64,000 nucleotides of DNA, from the NCBI GenBank assembly GCA_964569385.1, contig CAZMUM010000005.1:62001-126000 (forward strand), given 5' to 3'. This document shows positions 8,285-15,826 of the stretch, in pieces (within the stretch, counting starts at the first letter, position 1; every line of letters starts with the position of its first letter). The translations under genes were made by a program, and so were the position numbers. Below the pieces are notes generated by a model, which searched no databases, had not been told where the DNA came from, and saw only the letters and a program-made list of their open reading frames with translations. The stretch comes from JAADHX01 sp964569385 (GTDB lineage Bacteria; Actinomycetota; Acidimicrobiia; Acidimicrobiales; Poriferisodalaceae).

Positions 8285-9028
8285 ATGGCTGAGTACCTCG
8301 AACTGCTACCAGCCGTCGATGTCCGGGGTGGTCAGGCGGTGCAACTAGTCAGGGGTGCCGTCGGAACGGCGAAGGTTCTTGGCGACCCGATTACAGCCGC
8401 ACTGAACTGGCAGACCCGCGGCGCGGAGTGGATCCACCTCGTCGACGTCGACGCCGCGTACGGCCAAGGCAACAACCGGTCACTGCTGGCCGAGATCATC
8501 GGTCGCCTTGATGTAGCGGTTGAGTTGAGCGGAGGAATCCGCGACGACGAATCGCTAACGGCGGCGATGGCCACCGGTTGTCGCCGGGTCGTGATTAGCA
8601 CTGATGCTCTCGATCGTCGGGAGTGGTGCTCAAAGGCGATTGCCGAATTCGGCGACCGTGTCGCTGTCGGCCTCGATGTCAGCGGCACGACGTTGTCCGC
8701 ACGCGGCTCCGACCGCGAGGGCGGCGACTTGTACGACGTGTTGGGTCGACTGGATTCGGCTGGATGCGTCCGCTACGTGGTGACTGACGTCGACAAGGAC
8801 GGCATGCTCCAAGGGCCGAGCCTCGACCTGCTCCGCGATGTCTGCGCCGCAACCGACCGGCCATTAGTGGCCTCGGGCGGAATCACCAAACTATCCGACC
8901 TTCAAGCCCTCCAAGGGCTGCTCGCCGATGGCATCGAGGGCGCGATCATCGGCGCTGCGCTCTACGAGCACCGGTTCACTCTGGAAGAAGCGCTGTCTCA
9001 GACGCGGCCGAGCGAAGCCAGCTCATAG
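8285..9028 (+). CDS. hisA: 1-(5-phosphoribosyl)-5-[(5-phosphoribosylamino)methylideneamino]imidazole-4-carboxamide isomerase (HisA/PriA)
   Basis: 247 residues from the ATG at 8285 (a GTG at 8276 is less likely). A (beta/alpha)8 barrel of the HisA/HisF family catalysing the ProFAR to PRFAR isomerisation of histidine synthesis. Catalytic acids are present: D12 in LPAVDVRGG and D168 in VVTDVDKDG; phosphate-binding glycines are in LSGGIRDD and VASGGIT and near AIIGAALY. In many actinobacteria that lack trpF the same enzyme (PriA) also isomerises phosphoribosylanthranilate. No other his gene adjoins it; instead toxin-antitoxin pairs lie on both sides, and the contig broke just downstream. Confidence 0.88.
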   Translation: MAEYLELLPAVDVRGGQAVQLVRGAVGTAKVLGDPITAALNWQTRGAEWIHLVDVDAAYGQGNNRSLLAEIIGRLDVAVELSGGIRDDESLTAAMATGCRRVVISTDALDRREWCSKAIAEFGDRVAVGLDVSGTTLSARGSDREGGDLYDVLGRLDSAGCVRYVVTDVDKDGMLQGPSLDLLRDVCAATDRPLVASGGITKLSDLQALQGLLADGIEGAIIGAALYEHRFTLEEALSQTRPSEASS

Positions 9029-9033
9029 TGAGC

Positions 9034-9088
9034 TTGGTGGGCCCGGGAGGACACTCAGGAACGTCTGCGTAGTCCAGCGTGACCGGCT
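9034..9088. repeat. 55-base sequence, left copy at scaffold gap
   Basis: Identical over 55 bases to 9189-9243 on the other side of the N run. Being exactly at the contig end and 55 long, it looks like an unresolved k-mer overlap between two contigs rather than a biological duplication. Confidence 0.85.
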
Positions 9089-9188
9089 NNNNNNNNNNNN
9101 NNNNNNNNNNNNNNNNNNNNNNNNNNNNNNNNNNNNNNNNNNNNNNNNNNNNNNNNNNNNNNNNNNNNNNNNNNNNNNNNNNNNNNNN
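9089..9188. other. Scaffold gap of 100 N
   Basis: One hundred N, the conventional length for a gap of unknown size. It lies in the 359-base stretch between hisA and the second toxin-antitoxin pair. No gene is visible in that stretch. The true sequence may lack the gap and one of the 55-base copies. Confidence 0.98.
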
Positions 9189-9243
9189 TTGGTGGGCCCG
9201 GGAGGACACTCAGGAACGTCTGCGTAGTCCAGCGTGACCGGCT
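9189..9243. repeat. 55-base sequence, right copy at scaffold gap
   Basis: Exact copy of 9034-9088. Its first 17 bases are also an imperfect inverted match (about 13 of 17) to 9277-9293, so the locus may hold a small palindromic repeat that hindered assembly. That last point is tentative. Confidence 0.85.
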
Positions 9244-9372
9244 TACATCCTGAACACCGGCTCTTCGGACAAGTCACTTCCCGGACCCAACCACCGACTC
9301 TAGATCGTTGCGGTCCTCAACGCCAGAGGGCCCGTCCGTCCCACTCACTGCCAGAGGATTCGGGCACACTGT

Positions 9373-9381
9373 TGATATCAT
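9373..9381 (+). promoter_or_regulatory. Promoter -10/operator candidate of second toxin-antitoxin operon
   Basis: TGATATCA (9373-9380) is an 8-base palindrome, and TATCAT (9376-9381) is a -10-like hexamer ending 6 bases before the antitoxin ATG. This suggests a leaderless, self-repressed transcript. No convincing -35 is visible. Confidence 0.35.
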
Positions 9382-9387
9382 GAATGT

Positions 9388-9594
9388 ATGAGTAAGACAT
9401 CCGTTGAAGTTGATCGAGATATCGCAGAACAGGCCGCTCAGATACTAGGCACAACAACCCTACGCGCCACGATCGATGCATCTCTTCGTGAAATCGTCAA
9501 TGCAAAGCGCCGCCTAGAACTCATTTCCCTACTTCAAGACCCAGACCGCTACGAACTCGATACATCTACCGGCGCCTGGGGCGGGGACAACTGA
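9388..9594 (+). CDS. VapB-type antitoxin
   Basis: 68 residues. The N-terminal KTSVEVDRDIAEQAAQILG and LRATIDASLREIVNAKRR match the short VapB antitoxin family, a ribbon-helix-helix or AbrB-like DNA-binding part followed by a toxin-binding tail. The stop is separated by one base from the GTG of the PIN toxin gene. It should neutralise that toxin and repress the operon. Confidence 0.75.
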   Translation: MSKTSVEVDRDIAEQAAQILGTTTLRATIDASLREIVNAKRRLELISLLQDPDRYELDTSTGAWGGDN

Positions 9595-9595
9595 C

Positions 9596-10015
9596 GTGGC
9601 CCGCGCCAAGTACCTCGCTGATACCAGCGCGTTCACCCGAGTCAACAAGCCGAACGTCGCGGCCACGATCGGTCCCTTGATCGCAGAGGGCAGTATCGCC
9701 TTATGCGCGCCGGTCGCGTACGAACTCGGGTTCACCGCTCGCAGCGGGACCGATTACGACGCCATCATGGACCGAATCGACGCGTTCGAGTCCACTCCCA
9801 CGACCGAAGGCGATCATCGACGAGCCCTTGACCTGCAGCGCCTTCTCGCCCGGCGAGGCCACCATCGAGCTCTATCCCTTGTCGATGCTCTCGTCGCAGC
9901 CATCGCCGAGGCCCGCAATCTCACCATCCTGCACTACGACGCCGCCTTCGAGCTCGTCTCGGACCTCACTGGCCAACCAAGCCAATGGATCGTCGAGCCC
10001 GGAACCGCAGACTGA
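9596..10015 (+). CDS. PIN-domain toxin, VapC-like
   Basis: 139 residues from a GTG directly after the antitoxin stop. PIN-domain acidic residues are visible in YLADTSAFTRV (about residue 9), PVAYELGF, SLVDALVAAIA and HYDAAFELV. Expected to be a Mg2+-dependent RNase held in check by the upstream VapB. This is a different subfamily from the toxin at 7570 by sequence. It ends 5 bases before the convergent DUF58 gene. Confidence 0.82.
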   Translation: MARAKYLADTSAFTRVNKPNVAATIGPLIAEGSIALCAPVAYELGFTARSGTDYDAIMDRIDAFESTPTTEGDHRRALDLQRLLARRGHHRALSLVDALVAAIAEARNLTILHYDAAFELVSDLTGQPSQWIVEPGTAD

Positions 10016-10020
10016 GTTGA

Positions 10021-11331
10021 TCAGACCCGGTGGCTCTTGGACAAAAGGTAGTCATCGACGAGGCGGGGGCCAAGCTCTCCGGCCGGCACGTCGAGTACCT
10101 TGACCCCGTATACCTTCAACTGCCGTTCGGCCCTTCGCCTCGCCTCCATAGCGAGCGAAACGGCGCTCAACAGGTGGGCATCGGCGGGCGTTTTAGGTTC
10201 GGTCGTGGCGATACGACCAACCTCAGTAGACGTGACCGCACCGACCACGACGTTGTGCCGACTTGCGATTGCCCGCAACGCCAAGCCCAACGACGCCTCC
10301 ACAACGTGCGGCTGCAGATCGGTCAGCACAACAACCATCGAGCGCTTTCGCACTCTCGCCAGAACCTCGGCCGCCATGGCCCCATAATCCGACTCGCCGA
10401 GGCGCGGCTCAAGGTCATACATGGCGTTGATCAGACGGCCGATATGGCGATGACCGCGAGACGGCGCCACTACATTGTGAACCACCTGATCGAACGTCAT
10501 GAGGCCCACACGGTCACCAATGTGGTCGGCAACTGTGGCCAACCCAATCACGGCATCCATGGCGTGTTCGAGCCTGGTGATTCCGTCGGCGGTGGCCGCC
10601 ATCAGCCTGCCGTTGTCCAGGATCACATGGATGATCTGATGCTCTTCGGCGCGGTAAGTGCGAACTATCGAGTGCCCGGTGCGAGCCGTCGCCGCCCAGT
10701 CGATGTGTCTGAACTGATCGTCCGGCGTGTATTCGCGGAGCTGGTCGAACTCGGTGCCGCCACCAAAGGCCCTAACGCTTCGCGACCCAACGTCGAGCAA
10801 GCTCGCCCGTTGACGCCGAAGCTCGATCTCGCGCCTGGTTAAGAACGCAGGCACAACTTTGAGAGTCGCGCTAAGCGCTCGATCTTTCTGTTTCATCGCC
10901 AAACGCCAAGGACCACTCACCCGCACAGTCAGCGCGTCAACCTGGAAACGACCGCGACGTTCGGGGCGCAACTCGGTCTCGAACACGTGGAGGTCTTGAG
11001 GTGTCAAAACGGCGGCAACGCGACGCTCGGCGTTTAACGAAGGTGCGAACGAATCGGCGATCGCAACCCGCAAGTTTGAAGAAGCTGAATGGCGCAGCTG
11101 CCATTGGCATCTGGAAACAGTGCCCGTCACCATCGAACCTGGCATCACGCGTTCGATCTCGATCGAATCTGGCGACTCTGTTCGTAGTGCGTCGACACCG
11201 AACAGAACCAGCCACGTGCCGAGGCCAACAGCTACCCCAACAATCCAAGAGTCAACAACCAGAGCAGCCCCAGCGGAGATAGCCGCCGAACCGGCAACCC
11301 CCAACGCCGCTCGGTCGCCGAGGCCAATCAA
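10021..11331 (-). CDS. DUF58 domain protein (MoxR operon)
   Basis: 436 residues. Two N-terminal membrane segments (about 10-45), then the DUF58 core with LREYTPDDQFRHIDWAATARTG at about 199-220 and a von Willebrand A-like domain (HVILDNGRLM ... SMVVVLTDLQPH). Proteins of this type work with MoxR AAA+ ATPases, probably in envelope protein maturation; the exact role is not established. It is the last gene of a five-gene operon and overlaps moxR by 4 bases. The order matches the mycobacterial moxR2 cluster as I recall it. Confidence 0.85.
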   Translation of the reverse strand: MIGLGDRAALGVAGSAAISAGAALVVDSWIVGVAVGLGTWLVLFGVDALRTESPDSIEIERVMPGSMVTGTVSRCQWQLRHSASSNLRVAIADSFAPSLNAERRVAAVLTPQDLHVFETELRPERRGRFQVDALTVRVSGPWRLAMKQKDRALSATLKVVPAFLTRREIELRRQRASLLDVGSRSVRAFGGGTEFDQLREYTPDDQFRHIDWAATARTGHSIVRTYRAEEHQIIHVILDNGRLMAATADGITRLEHAMDAVIGLATVADHIGDRVGLMTFDQVVHNVVAPSRGHRHIGRLINAMYDLEPRLGESDYGAMAAEVLARVRKRSMVVVLTDLQPHVVEASLGLALRAIASRHNVVVGAVTSTEVGRIATTEPKTPADAHLLSAVSLAMEARRRAERQLKVYGVKVLDVPAGELGPRLVDDYLLSKSHRV

Positions 11332-12311
11332 CGAGGAACCGGCACGTCGTTCAGCAAAGAGTCGAGCACACCATCGGCAGTTCCACCGTCGAGCAAGACA
11401 TCGGGCCGTAACCTCAGGCGGTGTCGCAACACGGGCCTAGCCATGGCTTGGACCTCATCGGGAGTCACGTAGGTGCGGCCGTTCCACCACGCCCACGCCT
11501 TAGCCGCGTGCAACAACATTGTGGATCCCCGCGGCGACACCCCAAGCTCGATCGCGCCGTGAGTGCGCGTCGCCACCGCAAGGTCAACAATGTACTGAAG
11601 CACACGGGCCTCAACCTCTACTTCATGAACCTCGGCCCTCGCGGCTTGGAGATCCGACACTCCGGCCACCGCACGAACACCCATTGCCCCGGGATCGCCA
11701 GCATCGACCAACAGATGGTGCCGGTTGAGAATCTCGAGCTCTTCGTCAGCGTCTGGATACTCGACGATCAGTTGAAACAAGAACCGGTCGAGCTGGGCTT
11801 CTGGAAGCGGATAGGTGCCCTCGTATTCGATTGGGTTCTGGGTCGCGACCACGATGAACGGTGCCGGCAGGGGTCTCGTCACGCCAGCAGCCGAGACCTG
11901 CCGCTCCTGCATTGCTTCGAGCAAAGACGACTGGGTTTTCGGTGGCGTCCGGTTGAGTTCGTCGGCGAGCAGCAGGTTCGTGAATACCGGGCCCTCCCGA
12001 TAGTCGAAGTCGCCATCTCGGCCGAGCACAAGTTGGCCCGTGATATCGCTCGGCATCAGATCTGGAGTGAACTGGATGCGCCTTGTCTCGAGATCGAGAG
12101 CAGCAGCCAACGTTGTAACCATCAGCGACTTCGCAACACCAGGCACACCCTCAAGAAGTACGTGGCCCTCCACCAGCAAGGCTGTCAGCACGCCAGCCAC
12201 AACCCCATCCTGGCCGACAATAACCTTGCCAACCTCGGCCTGCACTCTGCCGATAGCGGCCCTGGCCTCGCCGTCGCCCGTCGATCTCGTGCTGAGGTTA
12301 GTGTCGGTCAT
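11328..12311 (-). CDS. MoxR-family AAA+ ATPase
   Basis: 327 residues. Walker A variant GVPGVAKSLM, Walker B LLLADELNR, sensor region VVATQNPIEYEGTYPLPEAQLDRF and the C-terminal lid with VSPRGSTMLL are all typical of AAA_3/MoxR chaperone-like ATPases. It presumably acts on a protein complex with its DUF58 neighbour. Overlaps both neighbours by 4 bases. Confidence 0.93.
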   Translation of the reverse strand: MTDTNLSTRSTGDGEARAAIGRVQAEVGKVIVGQDGVVAGVLTALLVEGHVLLEGVPGVAKSLMVTTLAAALDLETRRIQFTPDLMPSDITGQLVLGRDGDFDYREGPVFTNLLLADELNRTPPKTQSSLLEAMQERQVSAAGVTRPLPAPFIVVATQNPIEYEGTYPLPEAQLDRFLFQLIVEYPDADEELEILNRHHLLVDAGDPGAMGVRAVAGVSDLQAARAEVHEVEVEARVLQYIVDLAVATRTHGAIELGVSPRGSTMLLHAAKAWAWWNGRTYVTPDEVQAMARPVLRHRLRLRPDVLLDGGTADGVLDSLLNDVPVPR

Positions 12312-13426
12312 CTCGTCTCCATTTTGACTCGGGTTGGGTGTGCTGAACCTGTGCTGATGACACGGGCTCTAACTAGCGCAGCGGCAACAGCAACAAAGCT
12401 GTCATCATCAAGTACTTGGCCGGTGAGCGCTAGCTCAAGGGTTGCTGTGGCCTCATCATCGAGCCTCAACAACTTGGCGAACCGTGCTGCCTGGTCGGTA
12501 GTTACCAGCACCTCGGTCAATGCGTCGCCCCGACCCATCCAGCGGCGGTTTAGATCGCCAACCAGTTCGGCCCGTAGACGGTCAATGCCTAGCTGACGAG
12601 CGCCGGCCTTGTTATATAGACGCGCCGTAGCGCGAACTACTTCGAAACCATCGATTTGGACGACATGGCCTTCAGCAATAGGCCGACCGAGACGACGACC
12701 CCGTTGCATCATGAACAGCAACCAGGCCACGCCCAAGGCGAAGAGAGAAGCCCACACGGCCTCGGGAACCAGATCAGCCAACGACTGATCGCCATCGCCG
12801 ATGCCGTTGCCCGAGACCTCAAGGATCAACACCGGACCAGTTGTTTCATCGAGCAATGCAAGCAAAAGCCCGGCGTGATCGCCAGTGGCCAGCGAAGAGT
12901 TCAAGAACGGCCTCGGCGACGATGTCGCCACAACTAGTCCGTCGCCAACTGCGGCAACCGACACGAACCATCCATCGCCAACCGCGAAACACGCTGATGT
13001 CGGCGAACCCTCGATACTGGGGCCAAGGCCAACCTCGGGCGCATCAATTCCGTCGTACCCGAGGCGATCGCAAGTGTCGTCCGACGTTATGCGTCCCACA
13101 CCACTCGACGCAGGGCCAAAGCCGAGCCCGTTGCCCAACAAAACGAGCTGGCCACCCTGGTTCACCCAGTCCTCGACATCACGGGCATCGCTCTCGGCAA
13201 CAAGATCGTGAGTCAGGACCACTACTTCAACTTGAGGCCCGAAACCACCGGTGTGTACCTCTCTGCCAGCAGATTCGATCAGCAACACCGCGGCGCGCGC
13301 ACCAGCATCAGTAGTCGAACGAGGATCACCCGTCGGCCCGCTGCGACGCTGGTCGGGACTTCCCGACGCCATCGCGGCCGCCAATGCCACTAGAAGCACA
13401 ATCGCAATTGGCAAGAAGCGACGCAT
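12308..13426 (-). CDS. DUF4350 domain membrane protein
   Basis: 372 residues. N-terminal signal or anchor segment (about 5-21), an extracytoplasmic DUF4350 domain resembling a glutamine-amidotransferase-like fold (VEVVVLTHDL, NQGGQLVLLGNG), a second membrane segment near 224-241 and a cytoplasmic tail. It is a standard companion of MoxR/DUF58 genes; function unknown. Its ATG overlaps the DUF4129 stop by one base (TGATG). Confidence 0.75.
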   Translation of the reverse strand: MRRFLPIAIVLLVALAAAMASGSPDQRRSGPTGDPRSTTDAGARAAVLLIESAGREVHTGGFGPQVEVVVLTHDLVAESDARDVEDWVNQGGQLVLLGNGLGFGPASSGVGRITSDDTCDRLGYDGIDAPEVGLGPSIEGSPTSACFAVGDGWFVSVAAVGDGLVVATSSPRPFLNSSLATGDHAGLLLALLDETTGPVLILEVSGNGIGDGDQSLADLVPEAVWASLFALGVAWLLFMMQRGRRLGRPIAEGHVVQIDGFEVVRATARLYNKAGARQLGIDRLRAELVGDLNRRWMGRGDALTEVLVTTDQAARFAKLLRLDDEATATLELALTGQVLDDDSFVAVAAALVRARVISTGSAHPTRVKMETR

Positions 13427-14091
13427 CAGGCTCTACCACCAAACGGGTTCTGGCTCGCGGCCGAGGCATGGGACTGATCGGCTGGCTCGCCGCCATACCA
13501 GACGTCTTCGAACACCTCAGTAATCGAGTCGAAGTCGGCCAGTTGCCTGACCTCGGCCTCGTTTCGCCAATAACCACTCGTGGACCCGACAGGTTCGGCG
13601 ACACCAGCCTTTGCAACCAAGTCTGCGACCGCAGCCCGGTGATGACAACGCACCGCAGCCGACCACTCACCGGCGATTTCGTGCTCGCGGGCCTTCTCGC
13701 TCCACTGAGCAGCCGACAAACCCGAACGAACACTCGATATCACCTTCGAGCCATCTTCATTCTTCGACTTCGATTCCCACCGGCGGACGGCTCTCACGAT
13801 CACAACCACCAGCGCGACCACCACCAGAGCCAGGATCACCCAGCCAAGAAGCTGACCGACACCGCCACCGGCACCGAGAGGGCCAAACACCAACTCAAAG
13901 AGGCGACCCAACCATTCGGCCACTCTGGCCAATGCCCGAGCAGCCCACGAAGGAGTTGGCTCAACAAACTCAGGCCGCTCCAGAATCTGTTCGGCTCTTC
14001 GCCTGGCCTCATCAGGATCTACGTCCATAACCCTCACCGGACCAAAACTGAGCAACTCGAACGCAAGCGCGTCCACATTGCCGATCGTCAT
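13426..14091 (-). CDS. DUF4129 domain protein
   Basis: 221 residues. One strong membrane segment near residues 80-102 (LLGWVILALVVVALVVVIV), then a helical DUF4129 domain (QWSEKAREHEIAGEWSAAVR, HHRAAVADLV). DUF4129 is found as part of, or next to, transglutaminase-like proteins in MoxR clusters. Role unknown; operon placement suggests one membrane complex with its neighbours. Confidence 0.72.
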   Translation of the reverse strand: MTIGNVDALAFELLSFGPVRVMDVDPDEARRRAEQILERPEFVEPTPSWAARALARVAEWLGRLFELVFGPLGAGGGVGQLLGWVILALVVVALVVVIVRAVRRWESKSKNEDGSKVISSVRSGLSAAQWSEKAREHEIAGEWSAAVRCHHRAAVADLVAKAGVAEPVGSTSGYWRNEAEVRQLADFDSITEVFEDVWYGGEPADQSHASAASQNPFGGRA

Positions 14092-14993
14092 GTCAGGCCT
14101 CGTAACCGAAGGTCGAGGTCGAGGCCTTCGCGCCGAACCCGCAAATCGAGATAGGCGTGCACCACCGTGGCCGCAGTGATCGACTCAATCAGGATAGCAA
14201 CGCCAGACCCGACCAGAGCCAACACCAGCGACAATGGTCGGCCGTCGATAAGCCCAGAAACAATCTGGGCCGGAAACAAAAAGAGCGCAATCTGGGCCAG
14301 CGAGGTTGTGACCTCAAGCAACAGCGCAACCCCCAGAATTCTCCCCCTGGCCCCCTTTGTTAACTCAAGGCACCGCCGCATAGCCGCTATTGGCGTAAGC
14401 CGTTCCGAGGCAGCAATCGGAATCAATACCCAAAAGACAGCCCACGGCCACAAGATTCCAACCCCGCACAACAAGAGGCCAAGCCCCAATGCGACCCGGC
14501 CAAGCAGCCAAGTGCCCACCCATCGATGAAACGACCGAAACGTCAGCAGTAGGACCCGCCAAGGTGACTCGACACGACCCACAAGGTCGTTCAGTACGAG
14601 GCGAGTCAGCGCATGAATGAGCGTCGCCAGCGACAACGAACCCAACACCAGTGCCACGATGGTCTGAGTCGTCGATCGATCAGATTGACCCAACTGAAGG
14701 ATCAGCTGCGGATCAGTGAACAAAGAACCATCCGTCGAGCTGCGCATCGACATCACGACCGAAAGCACTATCGTCGGCGTTAGTGACACCGCAGCCAGAA
14801 TCGATACATCGCTCCAACGACGACGCAACAACGAACCAGCATCATCGATGAGCTCCAGGGCACCTCTGGGACGCAGCGACTCCACCAGACCAGATGCTTC
14901 GGCTGCCGCCGCCTTCGCCCCTCCGACTGCTTCGGCTGCCGCCGCCTTCGCCCCTACGACTGCTTCGGCTGCCGCCGCCTTCGCTTGATCCAC
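14088..14993 (-). CDS. Polytopic membrane protein of MoxR operon, Ala-rich 11-mer repeats at N-terminus
   Basis: About 301 residues from a GTG at 14993; a TTG at 15026 and a GTG at 14885 are possible. The latter would leave the repeats untranslated. The N-terminus has three 11-residue units of the form AKAAAAEAVxG, then five or six membrane segments (for example SILAAVSLTPTIVLSVVM, VLLLTFRSFHRWVGTWLLGR, LGLGLLLCGVGILWPWAVF). The membrane part resembles the large hydrophobic protein of mycobacterial moxR2-type clusters. First gene of the operon; the stop overlaps the DUF4129 start by 4 bases. Confidence 0.65.
   Translation of the reverse strand: MDQAKAAAAEAVVGAKAAAAEAVGGAKAAAAEASGLVESLRPRGALELIDDAGSLLRRRWSDVSILAAVSLTPTIVLSVVMSMRSSTDGSLFTDPQLILQLGQSDRSTTQTIVALVLGSLSLATLIHALTRLVLNDLVGRVESPWRVLLLTFRSFHRWVGTWLLGRVALGLGLLLCGVGILWPWAVFWVLIPIAASERLTPIAAMRRCLELTKGARGRILGVALLLEVTTSLAQIALFLFPAQIVSGLIDGRPLSLVLALVGSGVAILIESITAATVVHAYLDLRVRREGLDLDLRLRGLT
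14896..14984. repeat. 33-base tandem repeat, 2.7 copies
   Basis: Units start at 14896, 14929 and 14962 and are nearly identical. The 33-base period equals 11 codons and on minus encodes the Ala-rich repeats at the N-terminus of the membrane protein. Confidence 0.85.
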
Positions 14994-15025
14994 TGCACTG
15001 ACTGTAGACGTGACAGCCTTAACCA

Positions 15026-15817
15026 ATGAGTGATCCCGCTCCGGCCGCCCCTGCCTCCGCCACTGACTCAACCGTTCGGGCCGCCCCGGCCTCCGCTTAC
15101 GGCGAAGCCTTTGCTGACGTCTACGACGACTGGTACAGCGACGTGTCCGATGTCGATGCAACAGTCGCTCGAATCGTTGCAGTACGCCCGAGCCAGAACA
15201 TCCTTGAACTCGGCGTGGGAACTGGCCGCCTCGCAATTCCCCTCGCAAACGCGGACCGCCGAGTTGTCGGCATCGACGCCTCACCAGCGATGCTCGCCAA
15301 GCTAGAAGCCAAAGTCCAATCCACGAACCTCCAAGCGATATTGGCCGACATGACCCACTTCGACCTCGGGGAACCCTTCGACGTCGCGTTTGTTGCCTTC
15401 AACACCATTTTCAACCTCGAATCGTCGTCGGCCCAGCAGAGCTGTTTCAGCAGCGTTTCGAACCACCTGAGGCCCGGCGGATTGTTTTTCGTCGAAGCCA
15501 TCGTGCCCGATCTCGATCAATCAGCAGGCGATCGCGGCATTGCGACCAGACACCTAGCCGACGGTGGACTGGTTCTCAACGCAACCATCAATTCTTCGGC
15601 CGAACAGGTGATGACGGGCCAGCAGATCCACATCACACCCGACGGTCGGATCAAACTTCGACCCTGGCAGATTCACTATCGAACACCTGAGCAACTCGAT
15701 AGGTTGGCGGTCGTTGCCGGACTCACCCTGCTTGAGCGTCACGAAGACTGGGCCCACACTCCATTCACCGATAGCAGCGTGCGCCACGTATCGGTGTACG
15801 CGAAACCCACCACTTGA
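15026..15817 (+). CDS. Class I SAM-dependent methyltransferase
   Basis: 263 residues. The Rossmann-fold motif I is NILELGVGTGRLAIPLA, motif II acidic end VVGIDASPAML, and further motifs are LADMTHFDLGEPFDVAFVAFNT and LRPGGLFFVEA. The Ala/Pro-rich first 25 residues are low complexity. Substrate unknown. The start lies only about 33 bases from the divergent membrane protein gene, leaving little room for two promoters. It is followed 9 bases later by the SRPBCC-phosphotransferase gene, likely its operon partner. Confidence 0.82.
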   Translation: MSDPAPAAPASATDSTVRAAPASAYGEAFADVYDDWYSDVSDVDATVARIVAVRPSQNILELGVGTGRLAIPLANADRRVVGIDASPAMLAKLEAKVQSTNLQAILADMTHFDLGEPFDVAFVAFNTIFNLESSSAQQSCFSSVSNHLRPGGLFFVEAIVPDLDQSAGDRGIATRHLADGGLVLNATINSSAEQVMTGQQIHITPDGRIKLRPWQIHYRTPEQLDRLAVVAGLTLLERHEDWAHTPFTDSSVRHVSVYAKPTT

Positions 15818-15826
15818 GCGACCGCC

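Noticed and set aside
9034..9243. Insertion-sequence target duplication or terminal repeat
   Set aside because: The duplication is exactly at the N borders and 55 bases long, and no transposase is nearby. An assembly overlap explains it better.
14716..14988. Plus-strand ORF with ASAAAAFAP repeats
   Set aside because: Antisense of the membrane protein gene. The minus frame shows genuine membrane helices and operon overlap downstream.
14994..15284. Longer N-terminus for the MoxR-operon membrane protein, up to 398 residues
   Set aside because: The additional Arg-rich sequence is the antisense of the methyltransferase gene and has no protein character.
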